The position numbers and the translations under genes are program-made. The notes beneath the pieces were generated by a model, which was given only the letters and a program-made list of their open reading frames with translations, searched no databases and had not been told where the DNA came from. DNA of 64,000 nt from NCBI GenBank assembly GCA_963573305.1, contig OY754334.1:32357614-32421613 (forward strand), read 5' to 3'. Positions 12,674 through 26,100 of this stretch are shown one piece after another (the first letter of the stretch is position 1; each line of letters opens with the position of its first letter). Source of the stretch: Pyrrhosoma nymphula (lineage: Eukaryota; Arthropoda; Insecta; Odonata; Coenagrionidae).

Positions 12674-14003
12674 GTAAGTCAACAAAAATCTCATTAGCAG
12701 TTCTCTATTGCTGCATTTGTATGGAATACCTGGATCTTGTTCAGCATTAGAAAGCATAATCTCTTGATTTAAGCTGGAAGTCGTGTCCTTCACTGTGGAA
12801 AAACCACCTCTGTTATACTGGAAATTGATGATTCCTTTTCCCAAAGAACACTGCTGTATAGGAGCCCAATGTTTAAATTTCATACTGGGAATGGTTTGAC
12901 TTATTTTCAAAATATTTCTCTCAATAAAAATCACCGGCTGAAGTAACCAATGGGTGGGCATGTGGGGGAATAAGTGGATATAGAAATAGCTTTATTTGTG
13001 GTTTAAATTTAGTGAAAGACTGTGTTTCTTTCTAGCCTTCACCTGGTTAATTGAACCATCGGAAATGTGATGTACGGCATAAATTGATGTGGAAACTAAA
13101 TGGCATAAATTGCCATTTACTTTTTCCGTTAATTTTATCATATGGTAAATCACCATAAGAAATTTGCATCATGTAAATACATATTCATTCACCATAATTT
13201 AAAAAAGCTTTAGACCCTTTCATCGCATAATTGTGAAAATATATATAATAAATGGATATATGAAACTATAAAGACATTTTTCCATAGGAAAAAGTTTTGA
13301 ATTTATATATATCAGATTTTCAACTTGTTTTTTTTTTTTGTAATCGTTGATATGGGATTGCATGCCTTCTTGTAAGATGTGATCATTATCTATGACTTTA
13401 TGCATGCTGAGGGCCAGGAAATTAATTTTTTACGGAGTACAATTTCTTAAGCTCTGCTTTTCCACTCACTTAATGAGTTTTATCTACATTTTTACCCTTG
13501 GCTTTATTCAGTCCTTTAAGTGTTCTCCCTTTTGCTTGGCCTTCATTTTTTCCCTGTCACCATGAACAAGTGTTAGCCTTGTGGCATTTGCTGGGAAATT
13601 TAATTTATATCGCGTTCAAGATAATAGCACAGTTGATAGAAGTTGTCAATTTGTAAACATGTCCAATGCTGTTTGGGGAAGGGAATCACAAGATGAAGAA
13701 TCCATGATCCTTTGTTTAAACAAACGATTGTGAAAAAATTGTTTACTTTTCATTTTTTTAGAAGCCAAATCAGTATAATTCATCTGTGCTATTATCTTGG
13801 ACGGACTAGTGAAACCAAATTTTTAGTATCTTCAAAAGTATTTTTTTTAAATTCAGTCCCTTTCGCAATTTAATTTTTTTAAGGCCTAAAATTATCATTA
13901 ATTCTTTATTACAGTCTGAGTATTATCATCTATTGGCGGAGAAGATATATAAAATTCAGAAGGAGCTGGAGGAAAAGAGACAGAAACGTAAAGAGCAACA
14001 AAT

Positions 14004-14039
<36 letters not shown>

Positions 14040-14088
14040 ACAACAGCAACAACAACAACAACAACAACAACAACAGCAGCAGCAACAA

Positions 14089-14146
<58 letters not shown>

Positions 14147-14147
14147 A

Positions 14148-14179
<32 letters not shown>

Positions 14180-17100
14180 AAAATAATATCAGGCCAGGTG
14201 CTCCTGGAGTTACTGTTGCAGCAAGACCAGTTGGGGTTGCAGGAATGCCAGGACCAGTTGGGCCTGGAGCTACTCTTAGAAGCCATTCACCTGGTAGGTT
14301 GGATTCAAATTTCCAAATTTTCATGAGTTAATTGATCTCAAAAGTTTTTCTTGTTGTCTCATTCAAATACTCAGTGAAACCCCTTTCTTATTCATGATCT
14401 GACCAAATACTTGAGAAATGACCAGGAATGCAGTCTTGTTTAGCGCCTGGGATATAATCCAACAAATCTTTCTCCTTTAAAAATCTTTACTAACTAAAAG
14501 CATTTTAACGTGAAGGAGATATGGAAGCTTTTTATGGACAATGAAAATTGAAAGGACTCCATAAAAATTAAAATGTTCATTCTGACAGTATATTTATCCT
14601 GTGATTTGTTAATGTAAGCATAAAAAGAAATGTGTATGCAGTGGACATCAATAAACATTCTCATTTCAAGACTGAAAATCCCTATTGCTGTTCAGTCCTC
14701 TTCTGGCCTGATGTAAAACTTTGCAATTGATCTAATTTTCACAATGTTGTAATGAGATGAATTATGAAAGTATTATAAAAATATTGCAGATAAAAAAGAA
14801 GAATATTGCTAAGAATCAGCCATTGTTATTAATGTTCAAAGAAAACAGGCATAACCCTTTCCCCTTTTGTGTTTACCATACATCGTTGTCTTCGTTAATG
14901 AAAGTCAGGTGAGCTCTGACAATCATTTCATTGTTGCTTCTGGTACATTTGACTGATGGCGTAATTTATATGTTTGACATTCTCAGTGCCAAATAAAAAT
15001 AACCCTGTTATAAATGTAAAATTGAAACAAGATATATGTATTAATTACTAATTAAGTTGTAATGCAGCGATAACATTGTTTTAAGGAGAATTAGAGATGG
15101 GAAAATTGCCGTAATTTTCATCTGAGGTAAATTACCACGTGGTAAATTACCGTAATTTTTGAAAATTACCGTAATTTTCCAGTATTTTTCAGTTTTAAGC
15201 ATTGAACAGGAAATGTATGGTTAAATAAGAATGCCAATAGCAAAAGGAAGGGGATACGATGTTTAAAGCATACCTAATGTAACATTAATCTATTATATAT
15301 TTTTAAAATTATTAAAAGAAATACGGCAGCAACACGCAATCTGGCTTTCTTTTGTCAAAGTATGAGAAATTTTCAAGAAGAATATTCTACTAATAATTAT
15401 TCAATAATGTTATAATTTAAGTAAAATATGCCAAAAATGAGTTGAACATTCCTCAATTTATAATTAAACACGTCAGAAATGTGGAATTGGCTTAAAAGAA
15501 CATGTTGGGAATTTATCTGTATGAAAAATTATCTCAAACATGGGTGAATAATCTGGAAAATTACCGAAAATTACGGTAATTTTCAAGGGGCGCGGTAAAT
15601 TACGAAAAATACCATGGTAATTTACGAAAATTACCGTGGTAATTTTCAAAGTGACCCATCTCTAAGGAGAATGGAGTGACTGAGTTTACTTCAGACTGAT
15701 TAAGAAAAAGATAAGATAAATTTTTTAGGTGAAAGGAATAATGAATTTATTTAAATTATGTAAAAACATGCAATGGTCATTGATCTTTAGTAGTTAATGC
15801 CATGTAGAAAATATAGATTCCTATGACAGGCAGTCACAACCAGTTTAATTTAAGGAAAACCTCACTAAAGATGTGTATATAAACAAATCACTTATCTTCA
15901 TTTTACCATTTTGCCTAATTTTGATGTGCTACAAGTACGGTAACATCAATTTAGGTTTGGGTGAGGTGGTGGGGGCAGTTTTAGTTGGCGACCTGATTTG
16001 CACGTTAGCAAAATTACACTAAATGAGGTATGGCATTGTATCACTTGTGCTTAAATGTTTCTTCTTTGTGTAACAAAATGATGAATGCCCGTAAATATAC
16101 AAATTTTGGAAGAAATTGATTCCTGGATTGGAAGTCATGTTGATTTGAAAAAAACATATTGGATTGTTGCTCTCCTCATAAAATACTTAAATAAAGAATT
16201 TCACTGTATTACTAAAACAAATGCCTAATAATTGGTTCAAATATCAAGAAAGTGAAATTGTTAATAAAGATAACTGAAGATTTGGACTTATTGTGAAAGC
16301 AGTATTAGAATTGGGTGTACTCCTATGAGTAGTGATATAGTGAGGGTGCAAGTAATGCACGTTGCCATACAATTTTAAATTAAAAAATCAATCTCAGTTG
16401 AGTTATATGAATCAAAATGGATACAGTAAAGTATCTTCTTAGTGAAACAATGTAGTGAAATGAACAATTAAGTCTTTTAAACAATCCAGTATGGTGAAAT
16501 AGTGAAGGATTCAGCATAGTGAAATTACTTTTTAGTCTTGTACTTCAGATTGTATATGATATAGTGAATTATAAACTTAGAATTTTTTTGGATTTCCTAA
16601 TTGAGTTTGCTAATCATTTGTTCAATGCATTTTTTTTTGCTAAAATTTAGGTGTGATTACAAACAAATTTGGCACATTTTTTGTTTTGTCTTTATTTTAT
16701 TTTCAATGAATATTTTATATAATTCAATTAAAATGACCTTGTATGGTTGAATTAACAGCCTGTATTTCAGCATGACTAAGTAGATATTTGCTTTAAGCAT
16801 AATTAAAAATTTCAAATGCATCTGAAATAGTAGTTACCGTATATGTCTGAATTAACTTCTCATTTCTGGCAAAATATCTGTCTTCAAAAGTGCCAGTGTT
16901 GTGGACATTCTTGAGCATGAAGAGAGAAAATCATTATATAATTCCATATTTAATGGTGTGTTATGTCGCCGCGTACACTCGGGCTGGGAATAAAACATAG
17001 GCGTCCGGTTTCAAGCGTTTATTATCTTGGTCGAATGGTACAAGATTAACTACAAGGACAACCGTAACTTGCGGGGTACAGAACGAGAGTGTCTGCTCAC

Positions 17101-20100
17101 TGCTCTGGCAGCCCCCAGCTGACACCGCGCAGCTGCCAACACAACATGCACACAGTTGCCAACGCAACAGTGATGCATACATAACATGGTGGAAAATAAA
17201 TTAGAAAAATGGGCAGTAGTGCACTAATATTCACCTATCAGTAAATAAAGTCACAATTTTAAGAATAAAAATAATTTTTTAAATCTTTCATCATGGTGAT
17301 GTTGTAATGGCTGTATAGCAACTTCGCAAGGATCTTATGCAACCCGCAATGGAACATTGTCTCATGTAATGTTGACCTAGTGAGAACAACTGAGGTACCT
17401 GTCGAAAAAGGATGAACAGCTATGCTTATGTACTCAACAATAGTTTCAAGAATTTGTGAACATATTTTGTCTCATTAATTTCCTTCTTGGCGATGTTGTT
17501 ACAGCCCAATAACGGCATGGAAATGTCATTATTCAAACAGCAGTACTAGTATGTCGTATACATTTTTCCATGGATGAAAATTGCATTGGAAAAAGATGAT
17601 ATTTGATATTTAGAACAGTTATATGAAGGAAGTCTGTGTTATGAGAGGAAATACGAGTCTCTGATGATCATATTATTAATTTGAAGTTATGTTTTTGTTT
17701 AGGCATGGTTAGTGCATGTTCTTACAGGGACTATAATGAAAAATAACTTGACTTATAAATGACTGTGGGAAACAAATCAATCTTCGCTCACGGAAATGTA
17801 GAAATTTGTATATCCACACGCCGCTATAGGGCTGATTTTAAAGTCCTTTAACCCTTAGTCTGTGGGAAACGTACATGTACGTGTGTAGCGGGAACTGCAG
17901 GAAAAACGTTCTTGTACGTTTGACCCTCTCTGTCTACCTGCTCCCTCAGCCCTTTCATATTTTTATGACCCAAACTCTTTCTTTCCAGTCATGGACATCT
18001 GGGAATCCACCCTTTTTACCCAAACCACTCCCTTCCCACGCTCTTTAGGGATGGCATACCACCACAATGAAGTATGACCCTTTCTTCCGATTGTTCGCTC
18101 AAGAGGCTATGGTTGTCTCAAAAGTTAGTTGTCTTATGCTCGCACCCGGCTCAATTATCAACGGATTTTTTTGGTGTTTGGTATCAAACTAAACAATGTT
18201 GCTAGAAAAAATATTGTCATATTTGTTTTCAACAATTACGCCTATAAACAAGTTTTCAAAATTAGTTCCAAGTCCCACTAATCCCTCAACAAGTTCCGGT
18301 GCCCACCCCCTGGGATCCCAAGTAAAGGGTCGGGAGGGGATTATATGGGTCATATAACTGCCCGGCCTCAGCCCGTGGGAAGCAGGGACAGGCTCCGTCC
18401 GAATAGATATTTCTCGCACAGGGTGGACGAAATGCGCTCTAGCTGCCGCAGCTTAAGGGTTAATGGGACAGAATAGTCATTATGCAACCCAAAAGACAAT
18501 TTCGCTGTGAATATTTTTCTGTGGATTAGATCTAAAAATACATTGAGATTAGACAACCAACAATATTTATTTTAAAGTGGATTTATACAAAGGAAATTTG
18601 TGACATGAAAGGAATTATGAGTCGATGACAATATTTTCATAACACTAATTACAAGTTTATGATTTCTTTTAAGTATGAGTGGTGCATGTGCTTGATGGAG
18701 ATAAAAATGGAAAATAACTGACATAGTAAAGAATTTATGAAACGACTCAATCTTTGCCTGTGCAGAAGTAAAATTTAGAATATTTGGCATTCATCAATTT
18801 ACATTATTAAATGCCATCAATGTTTGAGCCTGAATCATCTAAGGGCCTTGATTCAGGTTGTATTGGAAAGATACCAGTGCATAGTATCCTTTATAATGAA
18901 ATTCGGAACAGTGGAATGGATTAATATTTGTTCCACATTTAACTTATGTCGCGAGACTATTGTAATTACTTTTTAAGCTTGCCCTGTAAGGATGGCTCTT
19001 ATTTTTACCCTTATTTTGGCATTTTAGTAATTTCTTAAATTCATTTTTTTCCAAGGTCACTTGGAAATAAGTAAGGTAATTTAACATATTTCTTGGTGGC
19101 ATTAACACATTCAGCGCGGAGCACCTCTGTTGACATGGTCCCGTCTATGCCGAACGGCGGGACCACATCAATAGACGTGGTCCTTTACCTTTCAGCCATT
19201 TAAAAAATGGGTTCCGTTTCTAGTGTCTCCCTTAAATTCGTGACCCTCATTGAATGTGTTAAATGGATATGAAATGGAAACTGATGTTTTTTATTGCAAG
19301 GTATTTTGCAACTTCCATCCTTAGTTAACCTGCTTGTGCTTCCATCCTTAGTTAACCTTTGCAAACTAACAAGGCATATGATTTTTATTTTACAGGAATG
19401 AGTCACGTTGGTGGTCCAGGGTCAGTATTACCAGGTTTAGGGCCCCAACAAAGGATGCAGTTCCCCTCACACCTTGGAGGTCCTAATGCTGCTGCAGCCG
19501 CAGCTGCTGCTGCTGCAGCAGCCACAGTAAGTTCAGGAATGGTTGTGCCGCCCCCTGTATCAACAATGAGTGCAAATGTTGCTGCCGGTGGGATGTCTCC
19601 TTTTAGTAGCATGGGAATGACTCAGACCCAACCAACAATGACCACAGTTGCTGGTTCAGCTGGTGGTAAAGGTGGTAAGGGTGGAAAGGGTGGAAAGGGG
19701 GGTAAGGGTGGTGGTGTGGTGGGGGTTCTTCCTGGGCAGTTTGCTAATGCTTCTGCCGCCAGTTCCGGTGTGGGCCCTGGGTCAGTTGTGCCTGGAATCC
19801 AGAATGCTCAGCAGCCACCATCCCAACAGCATGTGGGTCCTCAAGGGCAGTTTCCAGAGGTCATGAAGGCCAGATTGGCTGTCAGTTCTGCCTCTGAGTC
19901 GACACCTGTAGTGACAGCCAAGCCATATAGTGGGCTCACTCCTCAGCAGCATTTTGCTTCTTCGAGGGGGATTTCTCTTTCCACATCAGTGTCATCTGTG
20001 GCTCCCACTGTTACAACTCCCACTCCTCAACCATCGTCATCATCATCCGTCCCTGGTGTTTCTACCCCTGGTTCAGTATCCGCTGCTAGTTTGCAGTTGC

Positions 20101-23100
20101 AGCAGCAGGCACAACAGCAGCAGCAAGCAACTATGCAAAATTCTGGCTTATTGCAGCCTTCCAATGTGGCACCACCTAATGTTGCCCTGCTGCAGCAACA
20201 GGCTCAGCCTCAAGCTACTTCTCAGAATTCTCAAATAACTGGTGTTCCATCGTCATCTTCAGAACAATGTTATTCAGGCGGAAAGCTATCGCAGGGCCCG
20301 CCAACTGGAGGAATCAACTCCCTCTCTCATGGGGTAATTATTAGTTATCCTGTCTATTTAAACTGGAGTATTTGTTTTCTAATTGTTTTGGGTACCTTGA
20401 ACATTAGTTTTAGCCTGTATCATCAATTGATAGTAACACTTCCAAGGGAATCAATATAAAAGCATTTATTTTTTAATTTGAGTTCAATTAAATGAGTATT
20501 TTAAGTTTATTTTTATCTAAGGGAAGAATTTTTCTTTTATGATAATTTGAAAGTTGTTTTTCTCATGAAAATGTTTGATGACCTTTCTCATTGGGAACAC
20601 AGGGTGATGCAGCAACACCATCAAGTACCACTGCTGAAATAAAACCAGAAATCAAATTAGAAATGAAGTCTGAGTCCAGTAATGATGGTCAGTTAGATAT
20701 TAAGCCAGACATTGCCATGCCAGAAGCAAATAACACAAGCCAAGATGGAAAATCAGAAGAGAATATGAAGACAGAAATTAAGACTGAGCCAATGGATGAA
20801 TGTAGTGCTACTTCAGATACACCAGTAGCAGTGAAAGGTAAAATTGCTTACTTACGGTTGCCTGTTGTTTAATAAGCCTGCTAGATGTATTTTGTTGATT
20901 TTAGGGACTGAATTTATCATGTAAATCAAAGAATCTTATGAAAACATTTCATTGTTGATTTTTTGCTCTAATTGTTTCTCCATGTCATTCCCATCTGTCT
21001 TATGCAATTTCACCATTCTCACATACTCTATTACAAGCCTTTTTTTAAAGTATGTCAATAAAAACTCATCCTTGGGTGACTACTTGGGTGATTATAAATG
21101 ATTAATTTGTGTTTCTACCACTTATTTCTCAATTATTAGAGTTACTTAGCCTGTTCAGATCGGTTATAATAGCATATTGGGTCATTATGCTCACCTGAAA
21201 ACTAGCTTGATCCACTTGAGCCTAAGAATATAAACCATTAGCAAACATTAATGTGTCCTTTTTAGAGTACTTAGATAATTTTTAAAAAGAATTTTGAAGT
21301 TTTATTTCAGAGTACAAAATATCACAATTTTTAATTCAAATGGTATTTATTCTTGACCTCTTTTTTTACATAGGTCAAATAATATATATATATATATATT
21401 TTAAACATTTGCCGATGTTTCGGATTTTTATTCATCCATCTTCAGTGTTATAAACAATGATTCAATATGTTAAATGTTTGACAGTTGTTTTGATTACATA
21501 ATGGTAAATTTACAGTCATTAAATATAAAAATACATAGACATTCAAGATCTTTAATGTCAATGTCTATGCATCATTGTTTATAGCCCTGAAGATGGATGA
21601 ATAAAAATCCGAAACGTCGGCAAAAGTAAAAAAATATATTATTTGACTTAAACTCATGACATTTGCACCATATCACAATTTTTAACATATTTTGTGTGGG
21701 AACTAAATGTGATTTTAAACTTGAATTTTGGGACAAACATGAGTGTCATTTTCAAATTATATTCTTTAGAGGAAAGGACTCCAATAAAGGAAGAACCTGT
21801 AACTCCAATGTCTGCCTCAAGTGCTAGTGAGAACACATCTACTACTGAGGTTAAGCCTCCTGTTGTGGAAACTGCTCAGGCTGCTGGTGCACAAGTTCCT
21901 GAAAAGAAAAAGAAATGCTGTAAGTGAATTTAATTTTTTGTATTTTACGATAGTAATATTGTGTACCAGTCATTCTTTTATGAGATTATTTTTAGCTTCA
22001 GTCAGTTTTACACTTGAGTAATGAAGTAAACTAAATTATTTTAAGTTTTACCAGAGAGACTGAAGGTTTTGAAGGAATGACCAGAGTGAGTTTTTCATTA
22101 GTTAAAGCTGTAAAAATGTACAAATTAAAGGTAGCTTTAAATGTTGGGGAAGTTTCCTTGTAAAAATATGCTTGATAGAATCTTATTATTACACATGATT
22201 TTTATGTGAATGTGAATTATATAAAAATTTGGCATTTAGAATAACTTAACTTCAAAATATTGATGAATTTTGGAGAGAGCACATTGTACATATGAAGGTG
22301 TTCTGTTTATAGATATGTTTCTATTGGCCAGCAATTAATCTTTCAAGTACTCAAGTGTAACAGGAATTTTCCACTGTAAAAAGTGTGGTAACAAGGGTCA
22401 GAAACATATAAAATGTATTTTTTAGTAGGTTGACCGTTCATCTTTAATAAATGGAAAGACAATTTTTGGGTCCATTAGTATGCACCATAGTAATTGTGGT
22501 CATAAGGGTCTGAAGTATGCATGACAGTTTTAAAACGGGATGCTAGGGAGGTATATGGGTGGCCTGAGTGTATGCTGCTTGCTTATGTTTAAAGTGATAT
22601 TGATCTTCAATAGATAGTGGTTGCTCTAAGTCTAGTTACTGAGTTAGTTATGACTAGTCTCAGTTGTGCAGCAGAATAATCAGTATAAACCTGACTCAAG
22701 CTGTTACTGATGTCATAACCAGGCATAGTTCAGCCAGTTTTTTGTCTTTTGTTTTGTTTGCTGTTTTAAGGAGGGTTTGGTGAACTCTGGCCCCTTTCTC
22801 TGATGTTGCTTTTAAGGTGGTTCCATGACAACTCGAAGAGTCAAAGCTAATTATAAATTCCACCCTTTTGTTTACTCCGTTTTGTAACCATACTTTCACT
22901 GATGTCATGCGTTACTTATTGAAAACCAAAATTAATTGCCAATATATGCAGATTATTCCATGAATATATTTTTAATGAACACTTTTTCCCAGCCATTGGA
23001 GCCGACTGCATGCCATTTCTGAAGGATTACTATGTTTTGACTTCAAATTTTGACAAATTTTGCAGTGATTAGCTAGTAACTCAAAAAATAAGGTGGTAAG

Positions 23101-26100
23101 ATGCCTATATTTTATTTTTATCCAATTTATTGGGAGTTTTCTCTTATTATTAATAGTTTTCCATGAAAATTTTCCTCGTGTTTCTTCCATTCTCCCATAT
23201 ACCACCATGTGATTTCAAATTCAATTTTTGGAAAAAATAGCATGGAAAGAAAGGTAGGATTTTATTATTCATATCAAACAGAGGATACATTTTTTAAAAG
23301 TTGCCAGAATGTAAATGAAATGATATTTAAGTCGTTTTACGGTGGAATCACCTTGTAACGTTCCCCGTTACCAAAAGAATAATGATTCCTCCTTTTTTTG
23401 ATATATACATATGTATTTATATTATTATAATTTGCCCGGAACATAATAAACTGTATCGTAGCAATTTTTCCAGAGCGAATGTTTAATTCCCCGCGCTGCA
23501 AGCTCAACAATGCAAAGTAGCTTTCCCCTACTTCTGCAAAAGGTCATCTGCAGTCCACTCCAAAAAGTCAACAATTCCTCTCTTCTTGATATGCCGATCC
23601 CCAAGCCACTGCCTAAAGGAAAGAACTTAAGCCTCTCTTCACAATTACCTGGGCTTGTTTCACACCACTCAGGATAGTGTTGCTTGGAAAGGAGAAACAG
23701 AGAATTCCATGGCATGCACACAAAAAATCTTTATTTAGGCAAAATCACAACACACAAAAGGAAAGACATACATGATGCTTGGTTTCAATTGTGATTTTCG
23801 TATCCAACTCCTTAAAAAAGGTTATTGGGCCCAAATTACATAGATCCCTTATGTAACTTAGTACACATATATAATAATCACCGCTCTAATTGTAAAAACC
23901 CTTCGCAATCTGCTTCTCTTCCCGTTGCAACACACGCCTCGCTTCACAGAAAATCCTTCAACCACTGCTACAATGTTTCAATTCTTCTTTCCCTCCCCCC
24001 AACTGCTCCCCCACTTGAACTGAAATCTGTAGAATTATCTTTTATTTGGTTATATAAAGCCTTCCAAACTCCGGGCATCAATGTCTTTCATTAAACTCCC
24101 TTCCCCTCTTCCCCCTCCATTCCCCTTCCTGCCTGCCCCTCCCTCCCTTTATTCCCCTCTTTCCCCTCCAATCTCTTGCCTGCCCTTTCCTGCCTGCCCC
24201 TCCTCTCCTTTCTTCTCCCCTAACCCACCTCTTCATCCAGTACTGTCTCCAGTTCAGAAGAAGGCGACTGCGTCGTCCAAAATTCAAAAACTGTTCGTGT
24301 GAGTTTCTTTTGTTTGTGTCACCATGTTTTAACTTGTCACGCCTGTGACACCTTATTCCATTTATATATATCAGCATATTTAAACCAATTGGCCTTGTTC
24401 TCAATTCTTATTGCATACTGTTGTATTGTCAAATGCCAGCGAAGGATTCGAGAAAGTTCCCGAGGTCACCTGACGGTGTTTCATCACCATGTGCCAGTCG
24501 AGGGTTCGATAAGGTTCCTGGGTTCCCTCGAGAGAGTTCCCCAGGGTCGACAGAGTAATATAAAAGGGCGATCTTCGGCACGGCACGAGGGGTTGTCAAC
24601 ATGCTCGCAACACGGCACCTCGGAATTGTACCACTTGTATTCTCAGAGAAATAAATTAGTATACTCATCGGAAGTTGGTGTTTTAATCTAAGAAAGAAAG
24701 CACTACATGGTGGCAGCGGTGGGATCCACGTCCTGATGGAAGGAAGTATGTTCGTGCTCGCGCCAGGGGTGGCAGCTCCATCTCAATTCTCTTTCGTCGC
24801 AGAAGACTGCCGCGAACCTCGAAGCCGCGTTGGGCACAACGCTGGGAAAGATACTGGGTTGCATCGGGACTGAAGAGGCAAAGAGACGAAGAGCAAGTAA
24901 ATATGTTAGTTTACGTGATGGGCGAGAAAGCGGAAGACTTACTTACTTAAAGATTCTACTTAGTCTGAAAATGCATTCCGATCCCTGACGGAAACCGAGC
25001 AAAGGTATGCGCAAATTGAGAAAGAAGCGTTAGCTTTGACATGGGCTTGTGAGAAATTTACCATTTATATCCAAGGGTCTCCTTTCATTTTAAGGATGGG
25101 CCATAAGCCATTAGTGCCTTTGCTGAGTACCAAACCGTTAAGTGATTTATCTGTGAGATTGCAGAGATTTCGAATGAGACTTCTGGGGTATCATTATACC
25201 ATAGAACACGTGCCTTGTAAATTATTATATTACTCCGTCGACCTTGGGGAACTCTCTCGAGGGAATCCGGGAACCTTCTCGAACCCTCGACTGGCACATG
25301 GTGATGAAACACCGTCAGGTGACCTCGGGAACTTTCTCGAAGCCTTCGCCAGCATATGACAATACAACACATACAAAACTAGTTTCCCTTTCTTTAGAGT
25401 GTTATATAATCCCAATCAACAAAATTTGTGTCCACTTATCAATCTTCCCAGTCTTGTCTCGATCGTGTCACGTCTTGAATTTGTGGTTGGACGTTCAGTT
25501 CCTCGTATATCCTCCTCAATTATTGTGTATCTGGAGAACTTTCTTCCCTCTCTGATCCAGGTGTATTTTCCCTTGCGCTATACTTGCACGGTCTCCTCCT
25601 AGTAATCTCCAATCCTTCCGGCAATCACTTTTCCTTACTTCTCCCTTCCTTCCACGCGGCACTCGTCTGCTTATGATGACAATATATATCGTTACAACCT
25701 TAAATGAGTTATTACAATTAAATTATTACTATTATTTGAGTAATTTTTCTCTGCTACTGCATTACCAATTTGTGCAGCATATCTGTAAGTGGAGCCAAGA
25801 ATAATTAACTATCTAGAGTGGGATAAAAGTAACAAGTGTATGTTGTAAATTTTTCTTCTCCATATTAATTACGATGTTCTCTTTGGATGGATGAATTATG
25901 CTCCTTTTACGCTGCTTCTTTCAAGTCATGAATTTTATGTTTTATTAATGTAATACTCTGGTTTTTGTAAAGTATTTCATTTGCATTAATTTTCCTTTGT
26001 ATTTGTTGAAGTGTCATTGCTGATTGTAAAGCGCCTTTGTGAATTTTGTCTATGATATCATTTTCCAATAAATTTCTCATATTTCATGTGCTCAGTGCTC

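Larger units (their letters stand above)
14294..19395 (+). other. nej intron with four insertions
   Basis: A 5.1-kb intron holding a hAT MITE (15092-15664), a solo LTR (16959-17186), a TTAA-flanked piggyBac-like element (17852-18459) and a small TTAA-flanked MITE (19106-19258). The rest is AT-rich sequence; a possible pogo-type end (CAGTAAAGTATCTTC) sits at 16424. Confidence 0.75.
21372..21649. repeat. Fold-back element with paired hammerhead-like cores
   Basis: The whole 278-bp unit is an inverted repeat. AGGTCAAATAATATA at the left faces TATATTATTTGAC(T)T at the right. Inside, a conserved 50-bp arm on each side carries GATGTTTCGGATTTTTATTC and its complement. Each arm, read toward the outside, contains CTGAAGA - 4-bp stem (GGAT/ATCC) - GAAAC - (G/A)TC, at 21587-21618 (+) and 21414-21445 (-). 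This is the conserved core layout of a hammerhead ribozyme (CUGANGA...GAAA...NUH). Confidence 0.8.
20838..21769 (+). other. nej intron with fold-back element
   Basis: A 0.93-kb intron. Its second half is occupied by the inverted-repeat element at 21372-21649; the first half is plain AT-rich sequence. Confidence 0.75.
23354..25696 (+). mobile_element. Probable long solo LTR, split by a later insertion
   Basis: The left edge TGTAACG and the right edge CGTTACA are inverted, with TG...CA ends. The 4-bp ACCT stands on both sides (23350-23353 and 25697-25700), as expected for Ty3/gypsy-type insertion. A TATA-like GTTATATAAAGC lies near 24050. After removing the nested element (24419-25369) and its 5-bp duplication the LTR would be about 1.39 kb, and its CT-rich composition is similar on both sides of the nested insertion. 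The terminal match is short, so this is a moderate call. Confidence 0.5.

Noticed and set aside
13930..14324. Minus-strand frames of poly-Leu and poly-Cys opposite the glutamine tract
   Set aside because: They are the antisense readings of the CAG/CAA repeat in the CBP exon and have no support as genes.
21379..21400. AT dinucleotide run
   Set aside because: Simple microsatellite within the arm of the fold-back; not reported separately.
24078..24404. Basic, Gly/Arg-rich minus-strand frame and its Pro-rich + partner
   Set aside because: It is caused by a CT-rich stretch in a probable LTR; there are no domain motifs.
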